From positions 1-16,492 of the forward strand of contig JAFAMS010000086.1 of the NCBI GenBank assembly GCA_019233165.1: DNA of 16,492 nucleotides, in the 5' to 3' direction. Shown here one piece after another: positions 7,086-14,852 of the stretch; position 1 is the first letter of the stretch, and every line of letters starts with the position of its first letter. Source of the DNA: Vulcanimicrobiota bacterium. GTDB lineage: Bacteria > Vulcanimicrobiota > Vulcanimicrobiia > Vulcanimicrobiales > Vulcanimicrobiaceae. Under the pieces are notes generated by a model. It was not told where the DNA came from, made no database searches, and worked only from the letters and a program-made list of their open reading frames with translations. Position numbers and translations under genes: made by a program.

Positions 7086-8174
7086 CTAACGTGCGGCGGC
7101 GATCGCCTCGGCCGGCGCCAAAACGCCGTCGATCGGCGAGACTCCATCGCCTTGCTCTTCCGCTTCATCGCCGGTAAAGAGCTCGGAGACCGAGCGATTC
7201 GCGGTGATCCGCTTGATCGCATCGGCTAAGATCTGCGCGATCGAGAGAACCTCGATCTTGCCGTTCGACTCGCGCGGGATCGTGTTGGTCACGACGACCT
7301 TCTTGATCGGCGAGGCTTCCAGCTGGGCGATCGCGTCGCCCGCGAAGATACCGTGGGTCGCCAGCGTATACACGTCGGTCGCCCCCATCTCCTTGAGCTT
7401 CTCGGCCGCTTTCACCAAAGTGCCGCCCGTCGAGATCATGTCGTCGACGACGACCGCGGTTCGTCCGCTCACCTGACCGACCACGTGCGAGACCTCGGAG
7501 ACGTCCGGCTCCGGACGGCGCTTCATGATCACGGCGACCGAGGAACGCAGCCGCTTGGCAAAGTTCTCAGCCCGAGGGACCCCTCCCGCATCCGGCGAGA
7601 CGACGACGATCGCGTCGCCTTGCAGCTCGTTGCGCTTGAGATAGTTGCACAGATCGGGCGCGGCGACGAGATTGTCGACCGGAAGATCGAAGAAGCCCTG
7701 AATCTGCGCGGCATGCAAGTCGAGCGTGACGACACGCGCGGCGCCGGCCGTCGCGATCATGTTGGCGACGAGCTTGGCGGAGATCGGCTCGCGGCCTTTC
7801 GTTTTCTTATCCTGCTTTGCGTAGCCGTAGTAGGGCACGACCGCCGTGATCCGCTGCGCCGACGCGCGGCGCAGCGCATCGATCATGAGCAGGAGCTCCA
7901 TGAGCGCATCGTTGACGCTGCCGCCGTGCGGAACGGCGGAGCTCTCCGGGATCTCGCACAACGACTGGACGACGAAGACTTCGGCCCCGCGCACGTTCTC
8001 GCGGATCTCGACGCGGCATTCGTCGTTGCGGAATCGGCCGACCATGGCACTGCCGACGCGAGTCTGCATGCGCTCGGCGATCTTCAAGGTCAGCTTAGGA
8101 TTCGAGTTTCCGCTAAACAGCAGCGGGGGTTGGATCAAACGTGCTGGCTCCGGAGGGCTGGCGGGGCGGGCCAT
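7086..8174 (-). CDS. prs: Ribose-phosphate pyrophosphokinase, atypical
   Basis: This enzyme makes PRPP from ribose 5-phosphate and ATP, feeding nucleotide, histidine and tryptophan synthesis. The 362-residue reading is longer than the usual 310-320: about 17 extra residues at the start ([11 protein letters not shown] begins the family part), about 30 at the end, and an internal insert of about 11 residues (around 73-85, [13 protein letters not shown]) between VVQS and VNDALMELL. The catalytic loop [20 protein letters not shown] has Lys where Arg is usual. [15 protein letters not shown] and [12 protein letters not shown] are conserved. The PRPP loop reads [12 protein letters not shown] rather than the common DDIIDTAGT. 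GGAAGG precedes the ATG at 8174, but a later start is possible. First gene of the prs-ctc-pth operon, divergent from uvrB. Confidence 0.93.
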   Translation of the reverse strand: MARPASPPEPARLIQPPLLFSGNSNPKLTLKIAERMQTRVGSAMVGRFRNDECRVEIRENVRGAEVFVVQSLCEIPESSAVPHGGSVNDALMELLLMIDALRRASAQRITAVVPYYGYAKQDKKTKGREPISAKLVANMIATAGAARVVTLDLHAAQIQGFFDLPVDNLVAAPDLCNYLKRNELQGDAIVVVSPDAGGVPRAENFAKRLRSSVAVIMKRRPEPDVSEVSHVVGQVSGRTAVVVDDMISTGGTLVKAAEKLKEMGATDVYTLATHGIFAGDAIAQLEASPIKKVVVTNTIPRESNGKIEVLSIAQILADAIKRITANRSVSELFTGDEAEEQGDGVSPIDGVLAPAEAIAAAR

Positions 8175-8262
8175 CCTTCCTTCCCAGGGGTCACCCTTTC
8201 ATCCCGCCTCGGGGCGCGGGTGCAGCCACCCTTTCCATACTACCCGTGTTCCGAGCGGTGCG
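8175..8262. promoter_or_regulatory. prs/uvrB divergent intergenic region
   Basis: These 88 bases must drive both the prs operon (leftward) and uvrB (rightward). An AT-rich island at 8236-8243 gives CATACT on the plus strand and TAGTAT on the minus strand, both -10-like, but neither has a good -35 at the normal distance. CACCCTTTC occurs twice as a direct repeat (8192-8200 and 8227-8235). I see no recognisable LexA box of either the E. coli or Bacillus consensus. Confidence 0.35.
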
Positions 8263-10308
8263 ATGCCTGACTTCACGCTCGTGACCCCCTACGCGCTCGC
8301 CGGCGACCAGCCCGCTGCGACGGAGGCGCTCGCGCGCGGAACCCTGCGCGGCGATCGCGTGCAAACGCTCCTCGGCGTCACCGGCTCCGGGAAGACCCTC
8401 GCGATGGCCAAGGTCGTGGAGCTCGTGCAAAAACCGACCCTAGTCCTCTGCCACAACAAGACCCTCGCCGCGCAGCTGTGCGCCGAGTTCCGGGACTTCT
8501 TCCCGCACAACGCCGTCGAGTATTTCGTCTCCTACTTCGACTACTACCAACCCGAGGCGTACGTCCCGCATACCGACACTTACATCGAGAAGGACAGCTC
8601 GATCAACGACGAGATCGAGCGCCTGCGGCACGCGACGACCCAGTCGCTGCTGACCCGCCGGGACGTGCTGGTCGTCGCCTCGGTCTCGTGCATCTACGGC
8701 TTGGGCTCGCCGGCGGACTACGTCGAACTCTCGCTCCGGGTTCGCGTCGGAATGTCGATCGATCGCGACGTGTTCTTGCGCAAGCTGGTCGACATGCAGT
8801 ACCGCCGCAACGACATCAACCTGGTCCGGGGGACGTTCCGGGTGCGGGGGGACACGCTCGAGTTCGTCGGCGTCGACGAAGAGCTCGTCCATCGGATCGA
8901 GTTCTTCGGCGACGAGATCGAACGGATCGACGTCGTCAACATGCTGACCGGCGAATACGTCGAGAGCAAGACCGAGCTCGGAATCTTCCCCGCCAAGCAC
9001 TTCATCACGCCCGAAGAGAAGCTGCGGCGCGCGATCGAGGCGATCGAAATCGAGCTCGAGGAGCGTCTGCGGCTGTTCAAAGATGGGGGGCGGCTCCTGG
9101 AAGCGCAGCGGCTCGAGATGCGAACGCGCTACGACCTCGAGATGCTGCGCGAGGTCGGCTACTGCAACGGGGTCGAGAACTACTCGCGGCATCTCGCCGG
9201 CCGGGAAGCCGGCTCGACGCCGTGGTGTTTGCTCGATTTCTTCCCGAAAGATTGGCTGCTCTTCGTCGACGAATCGCACGTGACGATCCCGCAAGTCCAC
9301 GGGATGTACGGCGGCGACCACTCGCGCAAGACGATCCTCGTCGAACACGGGTTCCGCCTCCCGAGCGCCCTCGACAATCGTCCTCTGACGTTCGAGGAGT
9401 TCGACAAGCACATCAATCAGGTGATCTTCGTCTCCGCGACACCCGGGACGTACGAGACCGGCAAGTCGACGCAGGTCGTCGAGATGATCATCCGCCCGAC
9501 GGGTCTCGTCGATCCCGAGGTGGAGGTGCGGCCGACGCGCCATCAGATCGACGACTTGATGGAAGAGATCCGCCTCCGCGTCGGCAGGAACGAGCGCGTC
9601 CTCGTCACGACGCTGACCAAGAAGATGGCCGAAGACCTCACCGACTATCTGCTCGAGAACGGTTTGCGCGTCCGCTATCTGCACAGCGAGGTCGAGACCC
9701 TCGAGCGGATCGCGATCCTGCGCGACCTGCGCAACGGCGTCTTCGACGTCTTGGTCGGGATCAATCTCTTGCGCGAGGGGCTCGACCTTCCCGAAGTCTC
9801 GCTCGTCGGGATTCTCGACGCCGACAAAGAGGGCTACCTGCGCAGCGGGACGTCGCTGATCCAGACGATCGGGCGCGCCGCGCGCAACGTCGAGGGGAAG
9901 GTCATCATGTACGCCGACGCCATCACCGAATCGATGGCGCGCGCGCTCGGCGAGACGAAGCGCCGGCGTGAGAAGCAGATCGCCTACAACCTCGAGCACG
10001 GAATCGAGCCGCGCTCGATCCGCAAGGAAGTCCGGGATATCCTCGATCTCGTCGGGACGCCGGTCGAAGGCGCCGCCGACGCGCTGCGCGCCGAAAAAAT
10101 CCCACGCGAGGTCGCGATGGCGATGGCGGCCGAGCTCGAAAAGCGGATGCGCGAAGCCGCCGCCAGCCTGGAGTTCGAAAAAGCCGCCGCGCTTCGCGAC
10201 GAGCTGTTGACGCTACGACGCCAAATCGGCGGAAACGAAAGCGTGCTGTTCCAAGGCAAAGCACCAAAGATTTTCGCGCACGCTCTCAAAGAGCTTGTGG
10301 GAAGCTAG
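8263..10308 (+). CDS. uvrB: Excinuclease ABC subunit B
   Basis: UvrB is the central helicase-like subunit of nucleotide excision repair: it receives damaged DNA from UvrA and recruits UvrC for incision. The 681-residue length is typical. Visible motifs: Walker A GVTGSGKT (38-45), the damage-probing hairpin [20 protein letters not shown] (91-110), the DESH box (336-339), [32 protein letters not shown], and a C-terminal UVR coiled coil from about residue 624 ([20 protein letters not shown]). The frame is open well upstream, but ATG at 8263 begins the family sequence [16 protein letters not shown], and longer readings would run antisense into prs. The cupin gene starts only 16 nt after the stop, suggesting read-through transcription. 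Confidence 0.98.
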   Translation: MPDFTLVTPYALAGDQPAATEALARGTLRGDRVQTLLGVTGSGKTLAMAKVVELVQKPTLVLCHNKTLAAQLCAEFRDFFPHNAVEYFVSYFDYYQPEAYVPHTDTYIEKDSSINDEIERLRHATTQSLLTRRDVLVVASVSCIYGLGSPADYVELSLRVRVGMSIDRDVFLRKLVDMQYRRNDINLVRGTFRVRGDTLEFVGVDEELVHRIEFFGDEIERIDVVNMLTGEYVESKTELGIFPAKHFITPEEKLRRAIEAIEIELEERLRLFKDGGRLLEAQRLEMRTRYDLEMLREVGYCNGVENYSRHLAGREAGSTPWCLLDFFPKDWLLFVDESHVTIPQVHGMYGGDHSRKTILVEHGFRLPSALDNRPLTFEEFDKHINQVIFVSATPGTYETGKSTQVVEMIIRPTGLVDPEVEVRPTRHQIDDLMEEIRLRVGRNERVLVTTLTKKMAEDLTDYLLENGLRVRYLHSEVETLERIAILRDLRNGVFDVLVGINLLREGLDLPEVSLVGILDADKEGYLRSGTSLIQTIGRAARNVEGKVIMYADAITESMARALGETKRRREKQIAYNLEHGIEPRSIRKEVRDILDLVGTPVEGAADALRAEKIPREVAMAMAAELEKRMREAAASLEFEKAAALRDELLTLRRQIGGNESVLFQGKAPKIFAHALKELVGS

Positions 10309-10324
10309 CGAGGAAGCGAGCACT

Positions 10325-11380
10325 ATGCAAAAGACGATCGTTCCGGACGTTTGGACCTGGAAGCGGTGGCAGGCCGACCGCTCGATGGATTTCAACTCGT
10401 GGTTCGTCAAGGGCGACGCGAACGTCGCGATCGATCCGCTCGAACCGGATGCCGAGGATCTCGCGCAGATCGACGAGATGGGCGGCGTTTCGTGGGTGAT
10501 CGTGACGAACCGCGATCACGAGCGCGCGACGCGCGCCTTTGTCGACCGGTTTGAAGCGAAGGTCGCGGCGAGCGATCTCGACGCGGGCGAGCTTAGTGTT
10601 GCGGTGACGCAACGCCTCACCGACGGTGAGGTCTTTCAGGGGTGGCGCGTGATTCAGCTCGACGGTTTCAAATCGCCGGGCGAGATCGCGCTCTACTCGC
10701 TCGACCGCAAGACGCTCGTCCTCGGCGATTCGCTGTGGGGCGATCCCGCCGGCTCGCTGAGATTCGGCGCCGAGAAGAAGCTCGCCGATCTCAAAGGGGC
10801 GGCACTCTCGCTGCGCGCGGCGCTCGCGGTGCCGCATATCGAGCACGTCCTCGTCGGCGACGGCGTTTCGATCTTCGGCGGGGGGCGCAAGGCGATCGTC
10901 GATTGCATCCACGACCGCGCGCTTCCCGACGCCCTCCGCATCAATCTCGCGGACGTACCGACGCAGCTGCGCGCCCATCACGACGGTTACCGCGCTGCGA
11001 GCGGCGACGTCGGCTTCATGCTCGGTGCCGAACGCTTGGGGTATCGGATCCTCCGTCTCGAGCCGGGCGATGCGTTCTGCCCGTTGCATTGGCACACGCG
11101 CGAGGAAGAGCTGCTGATCGTGTTCGACGGCTCGCCGACGTTGCTCCACCCGGCGGGGAACCTGCAGCTCGCCAAAGGCGACTTTGTCGCGTTTCCGACC
11201 GGGGCGACGGGCGCGCACAAGCTGCGCAACGACGGGAAGGAAACGTGCACGATCTTCCTGCTCGCGAACGTCGACCAGGGGGACGTCTGCTTCTATCCCG
11301 ACTCGAAGAAGGTGATGGTCGAGTACCGAGGCCTCATCGTCCGGTCGGAGCCCGAGCTCGCCTACTTTGACGGCGAGTAG
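10325..11380 (+). CDS. Metallo-beta-lactamase-like (ligand-less) / cupin fusion protein
   Basis: A 351-residue protein I do not recognise as a named enzyme. Residues about 1-200 follow the outline of an MBL-fold hydrolase: NSWFVKGDANVAIDPL, VIVTNRDHERA, GFKSPGEIALY, LVLGDSLWGDPAGSLR, HVLVGDGVSIFGG. The ligand motifs are altered: THxHxDH reads TNRDHERA, GHTPG reads FKSPG, GHG reads GDG; only D135 of GD.L is kept. Residues about 235-320 form a cupin with intact motifs: H255, H257 and E261 or E262 in HWHTREEE, and PTGATGAH with H298. So the likely metal site is in the cupin, and the MBL half is structural or regulatory; this is inference. ATG at 10325 has AGGAAG 8 nt upstream and follows uvrB closely. 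Confidence 0.75.
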   Translation: MQKTIVPDVWTWKRWQADRSMDFNSWFVKGDANVAIDPLEPDAEDLAQIDEMGGVSWVIVTNRDHERATRAFVDRFEAKVAASDLDAGELSVAVTQRLTDGEVFQGWRVIQLDGFKSPGEIALYSLDRKTLVLGDSLWGDPAGSLRFGAEKKLADLKGAALSLRAALAVPHIEHVLVGDGVSIFGGGRKAIVDCIHDRALPDALRINLADVPTQLRAHHDGYRAASGDVGFMLGAERLGYRILRLEPGDAFCPLHWHTREEELLIVFDGSPTLLHPAGNLQLAKGDFVAFPTGATGAHKLRNDGKETCTIFLLANVDQGDVCFYPDSKKVMVEYRGLIVRSEPELAYFDGE

Positions 11381-11397
11381 GCGGCGTAGGGTAGAAT
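11367..11397 (+). promoter_or_regulatory. Sigma-70-type promoter for the small Ala/Gln-rich gene
   Basis: TTGACG (11367-11372, five of six matches to TTGACA) and TAGAAT (11392-11397, five of six to TATAAT) are 19 nt apart, slightly long. The -35 lies inside the last codons of the cupin gene. Transcription would begin near 11404, giving a leader of about 20-25 nt with two purine-rich ribosome sites (GGAGGA and AGGGAGG). Confidence 0.55.
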
Positions 11398-11426
11398 AGG
11401 GCCAGGAGGACCTTCAGGGAGGATTC

Positions 11427-11642
11427 ATGAGCGGGATTAGTCCGGTCAGCTCAAACTACGGCACCGACTCCGGCGCCCAGACCGACGCGGTGGCGGCGGC
11501 GAACGCCCAGGCCGCTGCGGCGCAGCAGCAGGCCGAGGCGCAACAAGCGCAGGCCCAGGCCGCTGCCCAACAGGCGTCGGAAGCCGCGGCGACGACTGCC
11601 TTCACCGCTACCGTGCCGCCGCCGGTAAACGCGCAAGCCTAG
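11427..11642 (+). CDS. Small Ala/Gln-rich protein of unknown function
   Basis: A 71-residue protein with no family I recognise. It opens with a Ser/Gly/Asn-rich segment (MSGISPVSSNYGTDSG). Residues about 20-55 are almost only Ala and Gln with a few Glu and Ser, likely helical or coiled, and it ends TVPPPVNAQA. There are no Cys, no Lys or Arg, no signal peptide and no membrane segment, so it is acidic. Support for a real gene: AGGGAGG 4 nt before the ATG, a promoter just upstream, and a hairpin with a T-run 20 nt after the stop. The Ala/Gln run comes from repeated GCGCAG/GCCCAG-like units and could be a replication-slippage product. Surface, structural or RNA-binding roles are all open. Confidence 0.65.
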   Translation: MSGISPVSSNYGTDSGAQTDAVAAANAQAAAAQQQAEAQQAQAQAAAQQASEAAATTAFTATVPPPVNAQA

Positions 11643-11646
11643 CGGT

Positions 11647-14097
11647 CTGAAGCTTCGACTCGACGAGGCCGAGCAGCGCGACGGCCTCGTTTTCTTTCAC
11701 GCGACGCTTCCACCGTCGTCGACGCAGGTCGGCCTGCGCTTCCGGACGCGTACCGGCGCGCTGCTCCGCGTCGACGGCGCCACGGCGGGAGCGTTCGACC
11801 GCGAGCACGAGCGGATCGCGCTCGACGCGTCGCCGGCGCCGCGCGAGCTGACGCTCGAAGTCGAGGCTGCGGCGCTTCCGACGCACGGCTTGCCGAGCCG
11901 CCCCGGCCCACGTTGGAGCTCGATGCTGCGCCACGCGAGCGAGCGTCCGTCGCAAACGCTCGATCTCGTCGAACCGCCGCTCCCAATTCGAGCGGAGGCT
12001 CGCGGCGATCTCCCGCTGCTCGCACACGCGCATCTCGATCTGGCGTGGCTCTGGACGTTCGCCGAAGGCCGTCGCAAGGCGCAACGAACGTTCGCGAACG
12101 CGCTGCAGGCGGCGCGGCTCGATTCGAACTACGTTTTCATTCAAAGCCAGCCGGCGCTCTACGAGGACGTCGAGCGCGACGACCCCGGCCTCTTCACGCA
12201 GATCGTTCGAGCGGTTGCGAGCAGAGCGATCGATCCGAGCGTCGGCGCGCTGTGGGTCGAAAGCGATTGCAACATCCCTTCGGGCGAGAGCCTCTTGCGC
12301 CAGTGCGCCCTCGGAACGCGCTACGTGCAAGAGCGGTTCGGGATCGCCGCGGAGATCGCGTGGCTTCCCGACTCCTTCGGCTTTCCGAACTCGCTTCCGC
12401 AGCTCTTGGCGCATGCCGGGATCCGCTTCTTTGCAACGACCAAGCTGCAATGGAACGACACGACACGCTGGCCGCATCCGCAATTCGTCTGGCGCGGCCC
12501 CGACGGCTCGAGCGTGATCGCCGCGGTGATCGACTCCTACGAAGGGGAGCCGACGTCGAAACGAATCGCGCGCGCGCGCGAGCGCCGCGAGCCGCTCGTC
12601 CTGGGCTACGGCGATGGCGGCGGCGGTCCGAACGAGGCGATCGTCCGCGACGCGGCGCGTGTGGGCCGGTGGACGAGCGCGTCCGGCTGGTTCGAGCGTC
12701 TCGGCCTGCGCGCCGACGCGCTCCCGCGCGTGAACGGCGAGTTGTATCTGCAAACGCACCGCGGCGTCTTCACGACGCATCACGACGTGAAGGCGCGTCG
12801 CTTCGCGCTTGAAGCCGCGCTCGATGAAGCCGAAGAGCTGTGCGCGTGGTGTCAAGCCGTCCGTGCCGCGCCGCCCTTATGGAAGCCGCTCGCGGCAGAG
12901 CTGCGTTCGGCGTGGCCGATCTTCTTGCGCGGCGACTTCCACGACGTGGTTTCCGGAACGTCGATCGGTGAGGTCTACCGCGAGCTCGACGAGGCGTATT
13001 CCGTCGCCGAGCAGATCTGCGCGCGCGTGCGGGGGGCCGCACTCGCGATCTTGCCTCGCGGTTCGCTGCAACGTGAGGCCGAAGCCGAGGTCCCGCCGCG
13101 CTTCGACGAGGGGACTTACGTCTTCGAGAATCGGTTCGTCCAAGCGCGCGTGCGACGCGACGGCACCGTCGTCGAGCTGCAGCGGCCGGGCGAGCCGAAC
13201 GTCGTCACCGGCGCGAACGTGTTGCGCGCCTATGCCGACGTTCCCCGCGAATGGGAAGCCTGGAATCTCGATCGCGGCTACGAGAAGCGGCCGGTTCGCG
13301 TGCGCGTGCAAGGCTCCGAGGTCGAGGACGACGCGCTCGTCGTGCGCTTTAGCGTGCGCGAGTCGACCGTGGTCCTGCGGATCGCGTTGCGCGCGAACGA
13401 CCCGTACCTTCGCGTCGACGGTGCGGTGCTCTGGGAGACGCGGCGCACGATTTTGCGGCTCGAAAATTGGCTTGCGGTCGAAGCGCGGAACGCAACGTGC
13501 GGGACGCCGCATGCGACGCTCGACCGTCCGGTCGAACCGTCGAGCGACGAAGAGCGCGCAAAGTTTGAGTTTCCCGCCCAGCGCTTTGCGCGCATCGACG
13601 GACCGCGAGGCGGCTTCGCGCTCCTCGCGACGGACAATTACGGCTGGAGTTTGCGCAGTCTGCGTAAAGGCGGCGTCCGGTTGGGCCTGTCGCTTCTCCG
13701 CGCTCCGCGGTGGCCCGATCCGGATGCGGACCGCGGCGAACATCGGCTCGCCTACGCATTCCTTCCGGCCGGTGGCGAGCTCGGAATCGGAGCGCTCGAA
13801 CGTATTTGGCGAGAGTACGCGTATCCGTCCAGGGTGCGCTTGTTCACCTGCGACGATCCTGCCGTTCTGGTCGTGGCAGTCAAGCCGGCGGACGACGACG
13901 ACGGCGTCGTGGTGAGGGTTCGCGAATGCGACGGGGCCGCGCGTCGCCTCCGTTTGCGCTGCGGCGGAAGGCCGCGCGAGGTCGAATCGTGCGATGCTCG
14001 CGAGCGGCGCCGCGAGCGCGAGGCCGCGCTCGACGACGGCGCGGTCGTAGCGAGCCTCGAGCCTTACGAGCTGCGCAGCTTTCGCGTCCGATTCTGA
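11647..14097 (+). CDS. GH38 alpha-mannosidase
   Basis: A retaining alpha-mannosidase of glycoside hydrolase family 38, cytoplasmic by lack of signal peptide. Family motifs: HAHLDLAWLW (Zn-binding His and Asp, about 127-131), LWVESDCNIPSGESLLRQ with the nucleophile Asp near 207, WLPDSFGFPNSLPQLL, FFATTKLQWND, LYLQTHRGVFTTHHDVKA and FHDVVSGTSIGEVY, followed by C-terminal beta domains. The frame is open from 11629, and LLRVDGATAGAFDREHERIAL matches the ancillary N-terminal beta domain of this family. Yet no ATG, GTG or TTG occurs before TTG 11890. I set the start at CTG 11647, the best near-cognate codon; the true start is uncertain. From there it is 816 residues, shorter than many relatives (about 1,000). 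It overlaps the following HAD gene by one base. Confidence 0.88.
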   Translation: MKLRLDEAEQRDGLVFFHATLPPSSTQVGLRFRTRTGALLRVDGATAGAFDREHERIALDASPAPRELTLEVEAAALPTHGLPSRPGPRWSSMLRHASERPSQTLDLVEPPLPIRAEARGDLPLLAHAHLDLAWLWTFAEGRRKAQRTFANALQAARLDSNYVFIQSQPALYEDVERDDPGLFTQIVRAVASRAIDPSVGALWVESDCNIPSGESLLRQCALGTRYVQERFGIAAEIAWLPDSFGFPNSLPQLLAHAGIRFFATTKLQWNDTTRWPHPQFVWRGPDGSSVIAAVIDSYEGEPTSKRIARARERREPLVLGYGDGGGGPNEAIVRDAARVGRWTSASGWFERLGLRADALPRVNGELYLQTHRGVFTTHHDVKARRFALEAALDEAEELCAWCQAVRAAPPLWKPLAAELRSAWPIFLRGDFHDVVSGTSIGEVYRELDEAYSVAEQICARVRGAALAILPRGSLQREAEAEVPPRFDEGTYVFENRFVQARVRRDGTVVELQRPGEPNVVTGANVLRAYADVPREWEAWNLDRGYEKRPVRVRVQGSEVEDDALVVRFSVRESTVVLRIALRANDPYLRVDGAVLWETRRTILRLENWLAVEARNATCGTPHATLDRPVEPSSDEERAKFEFPAQRFARIDGPRGGFALLATDNYGWSLRSLRKGGVRLGLSLLRAPRWPDPDADRGEHRLAYAFLPAGGELGIGALERIWREYAYPSRVRLFTCDDPAVLVVAVKPADDDDGVVVRVRECDGAARRLRLRCGGRPREVESCDARERRREREAALDDGAVVASLEPYELRSFRVRF
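11663..11697 (+). terminator. Intrinsic-terminator-like hairpin with T-run
   Basis: ACGAGGCC (11663-11670) and GGCCTCGT (11683-11690) form a perfect 8-bp stem with a 12-nt loop, followed by TTTCTTT (11691-11697). It lies 20 nt after the stop of the small Ala/Gln-rich gene, where its terminator would be expected. It also lies inside the open frame that encodes the N-terminal domain of the mannosidase, so it could act as an attenuator for that gene. Confidence 0.6.
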
Positions 14098-14807
14098 TGC
14101 GAACGCTGCGCGCGGTCATCTTCGATCTCGACGACACCCTCCACGACGACACTCGCGCGTACCGTGCTGCCACGCGCGAAGTCGCCGAAGAGATCGCCGC
14201 GGAGCGAGGCGTCGACGCGGCGACGATCTTGGGGACGTACGTCGAGCGAACGCAGGAGTACTGGCGCCAACTTTCAGTCGAACATCTCACGGTCCCGATC
14301 GCCGATTCGCGGCTCGACTTGTGGGCGGCGGCTCTGGCCGCGGCCGGCGTCGAAGACGCGGCGACGGCGCGCGAAGCCGCCCGCCGCTACGGCGAGTACC
14401 GCAAGAAGCATTACTCGCCGTTTCCCGGTGCGCTCGAATTGCTCGCAACGCTGCGCGAACGTGGGAAAAAGCTCGGACTCATCACCAACGGTTTCGCCGA
14501 GACGCACTATGAGAAACTCGAGCTGCTCGGGCTCGAGCGCGCCTTCGACGCCGTGTTGTGTGCGGACGAAGTCGGGATGGTGAAACCCGATCCGCGGATT
14601 TTCTTGCGAGCGTGCGAGTTGCTCGGCGCCCAGCCGAGCGAGGCCGCAATGGTCGGCGATCGCTTTCATCGCGACATCGTCGGCGCACGCGACGCCGGGC
14701 TCTTCACGGTCTACATTAAGATGCACGACGAGACGATACCACCGGGAACGGCGGCCGACGTCACGGTGGTAAGTATCGAAAAGGTCCTGGATGCGCTCCC
14801 ACCGTAG
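14097..14807 (+). CDS. HAD-superfamily hydrolase (subfamily IA, YjjG/phosphatase-like)
   Basis: A 236-residue haloacid-dehalogenase-type phosphatase using an Asp nucleophile and Mg2+. Motif I is FDLDDTL (residues 9-15), with a helical cap between about 20 and 95. Motif II is ITNG, motif III is the Lys in MVKPDPRIF, and motif IV is GDRFHRDIVGARDAG. This set fits nucleotide or sugar-phosphate phosphatases. Its ATG shares one base with the TGA of the mannosidase (TGATG), so it is probably translated by coupling and may act on a product of sugar breakdown; the substrate is not readable from sequence. A longer upstream reading in this frame runs over the mannosidase and is discarded. Confidence 0.9.
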   Translation: MRTLRAVIFDLDDTLHDDTRAYRAATREVAEEIAAERGVDAATILGTYVERTQEYWRQLSVEHLTVPIADSRLDLWAAALAAAGVEDAATAREAARRYGEYRKKHYSPFPGALELLATLRERGKKLGLITNGFAETHYEKLELLGLERAFDAVLCADEVGMVKPDPRIFLRACELLGAQPSEAAMVGDRFHRDIVGARDAGLFTVYIKMHDETIPPGTAADVTVVSIEKVLDALPP

Positions 14808-14852
14808 CCGCCCGGGCTGAGCCAAATTCCACCGCGCCAAGGAGCGTCTACG

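Noticed and set aside
7846..8262. Upstream extension of the uvrB frame
   Set aside because: It runs antisense through prs; UvrB homology begins exactly at the ATG at 8263.
8440..9999. Long minus-strand frame opposite uvrB
   Set aside because: It is the exact antisense of highly conserved UvrB, rich in Asp/Glu/Arg/Val repeats, with no recognisable domain.
8263..11380. uvrB plus cupin protein as a new DNA-repair or defence pair
   Set aside because: The genes are close (16 nt), but nothing in the cupin protein suggests DNA contact or toxicity; adjacency alone is insufficient.
11480..11600. Ala/Gln-coding repeat as a tandem DNA repeat or CRISPR-like array
   Set aside because: Units are irregular GCGCAG/GCCCAG-like codon repeats without fixed length or spacers; it is a low-complexity coding tract.
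11643..12855. Minus-strand frames opposite the mannosidase
   Set aside because: Arg/Ala-rich composition without motifs, and antisense to the conserved GH38 catalytic region.
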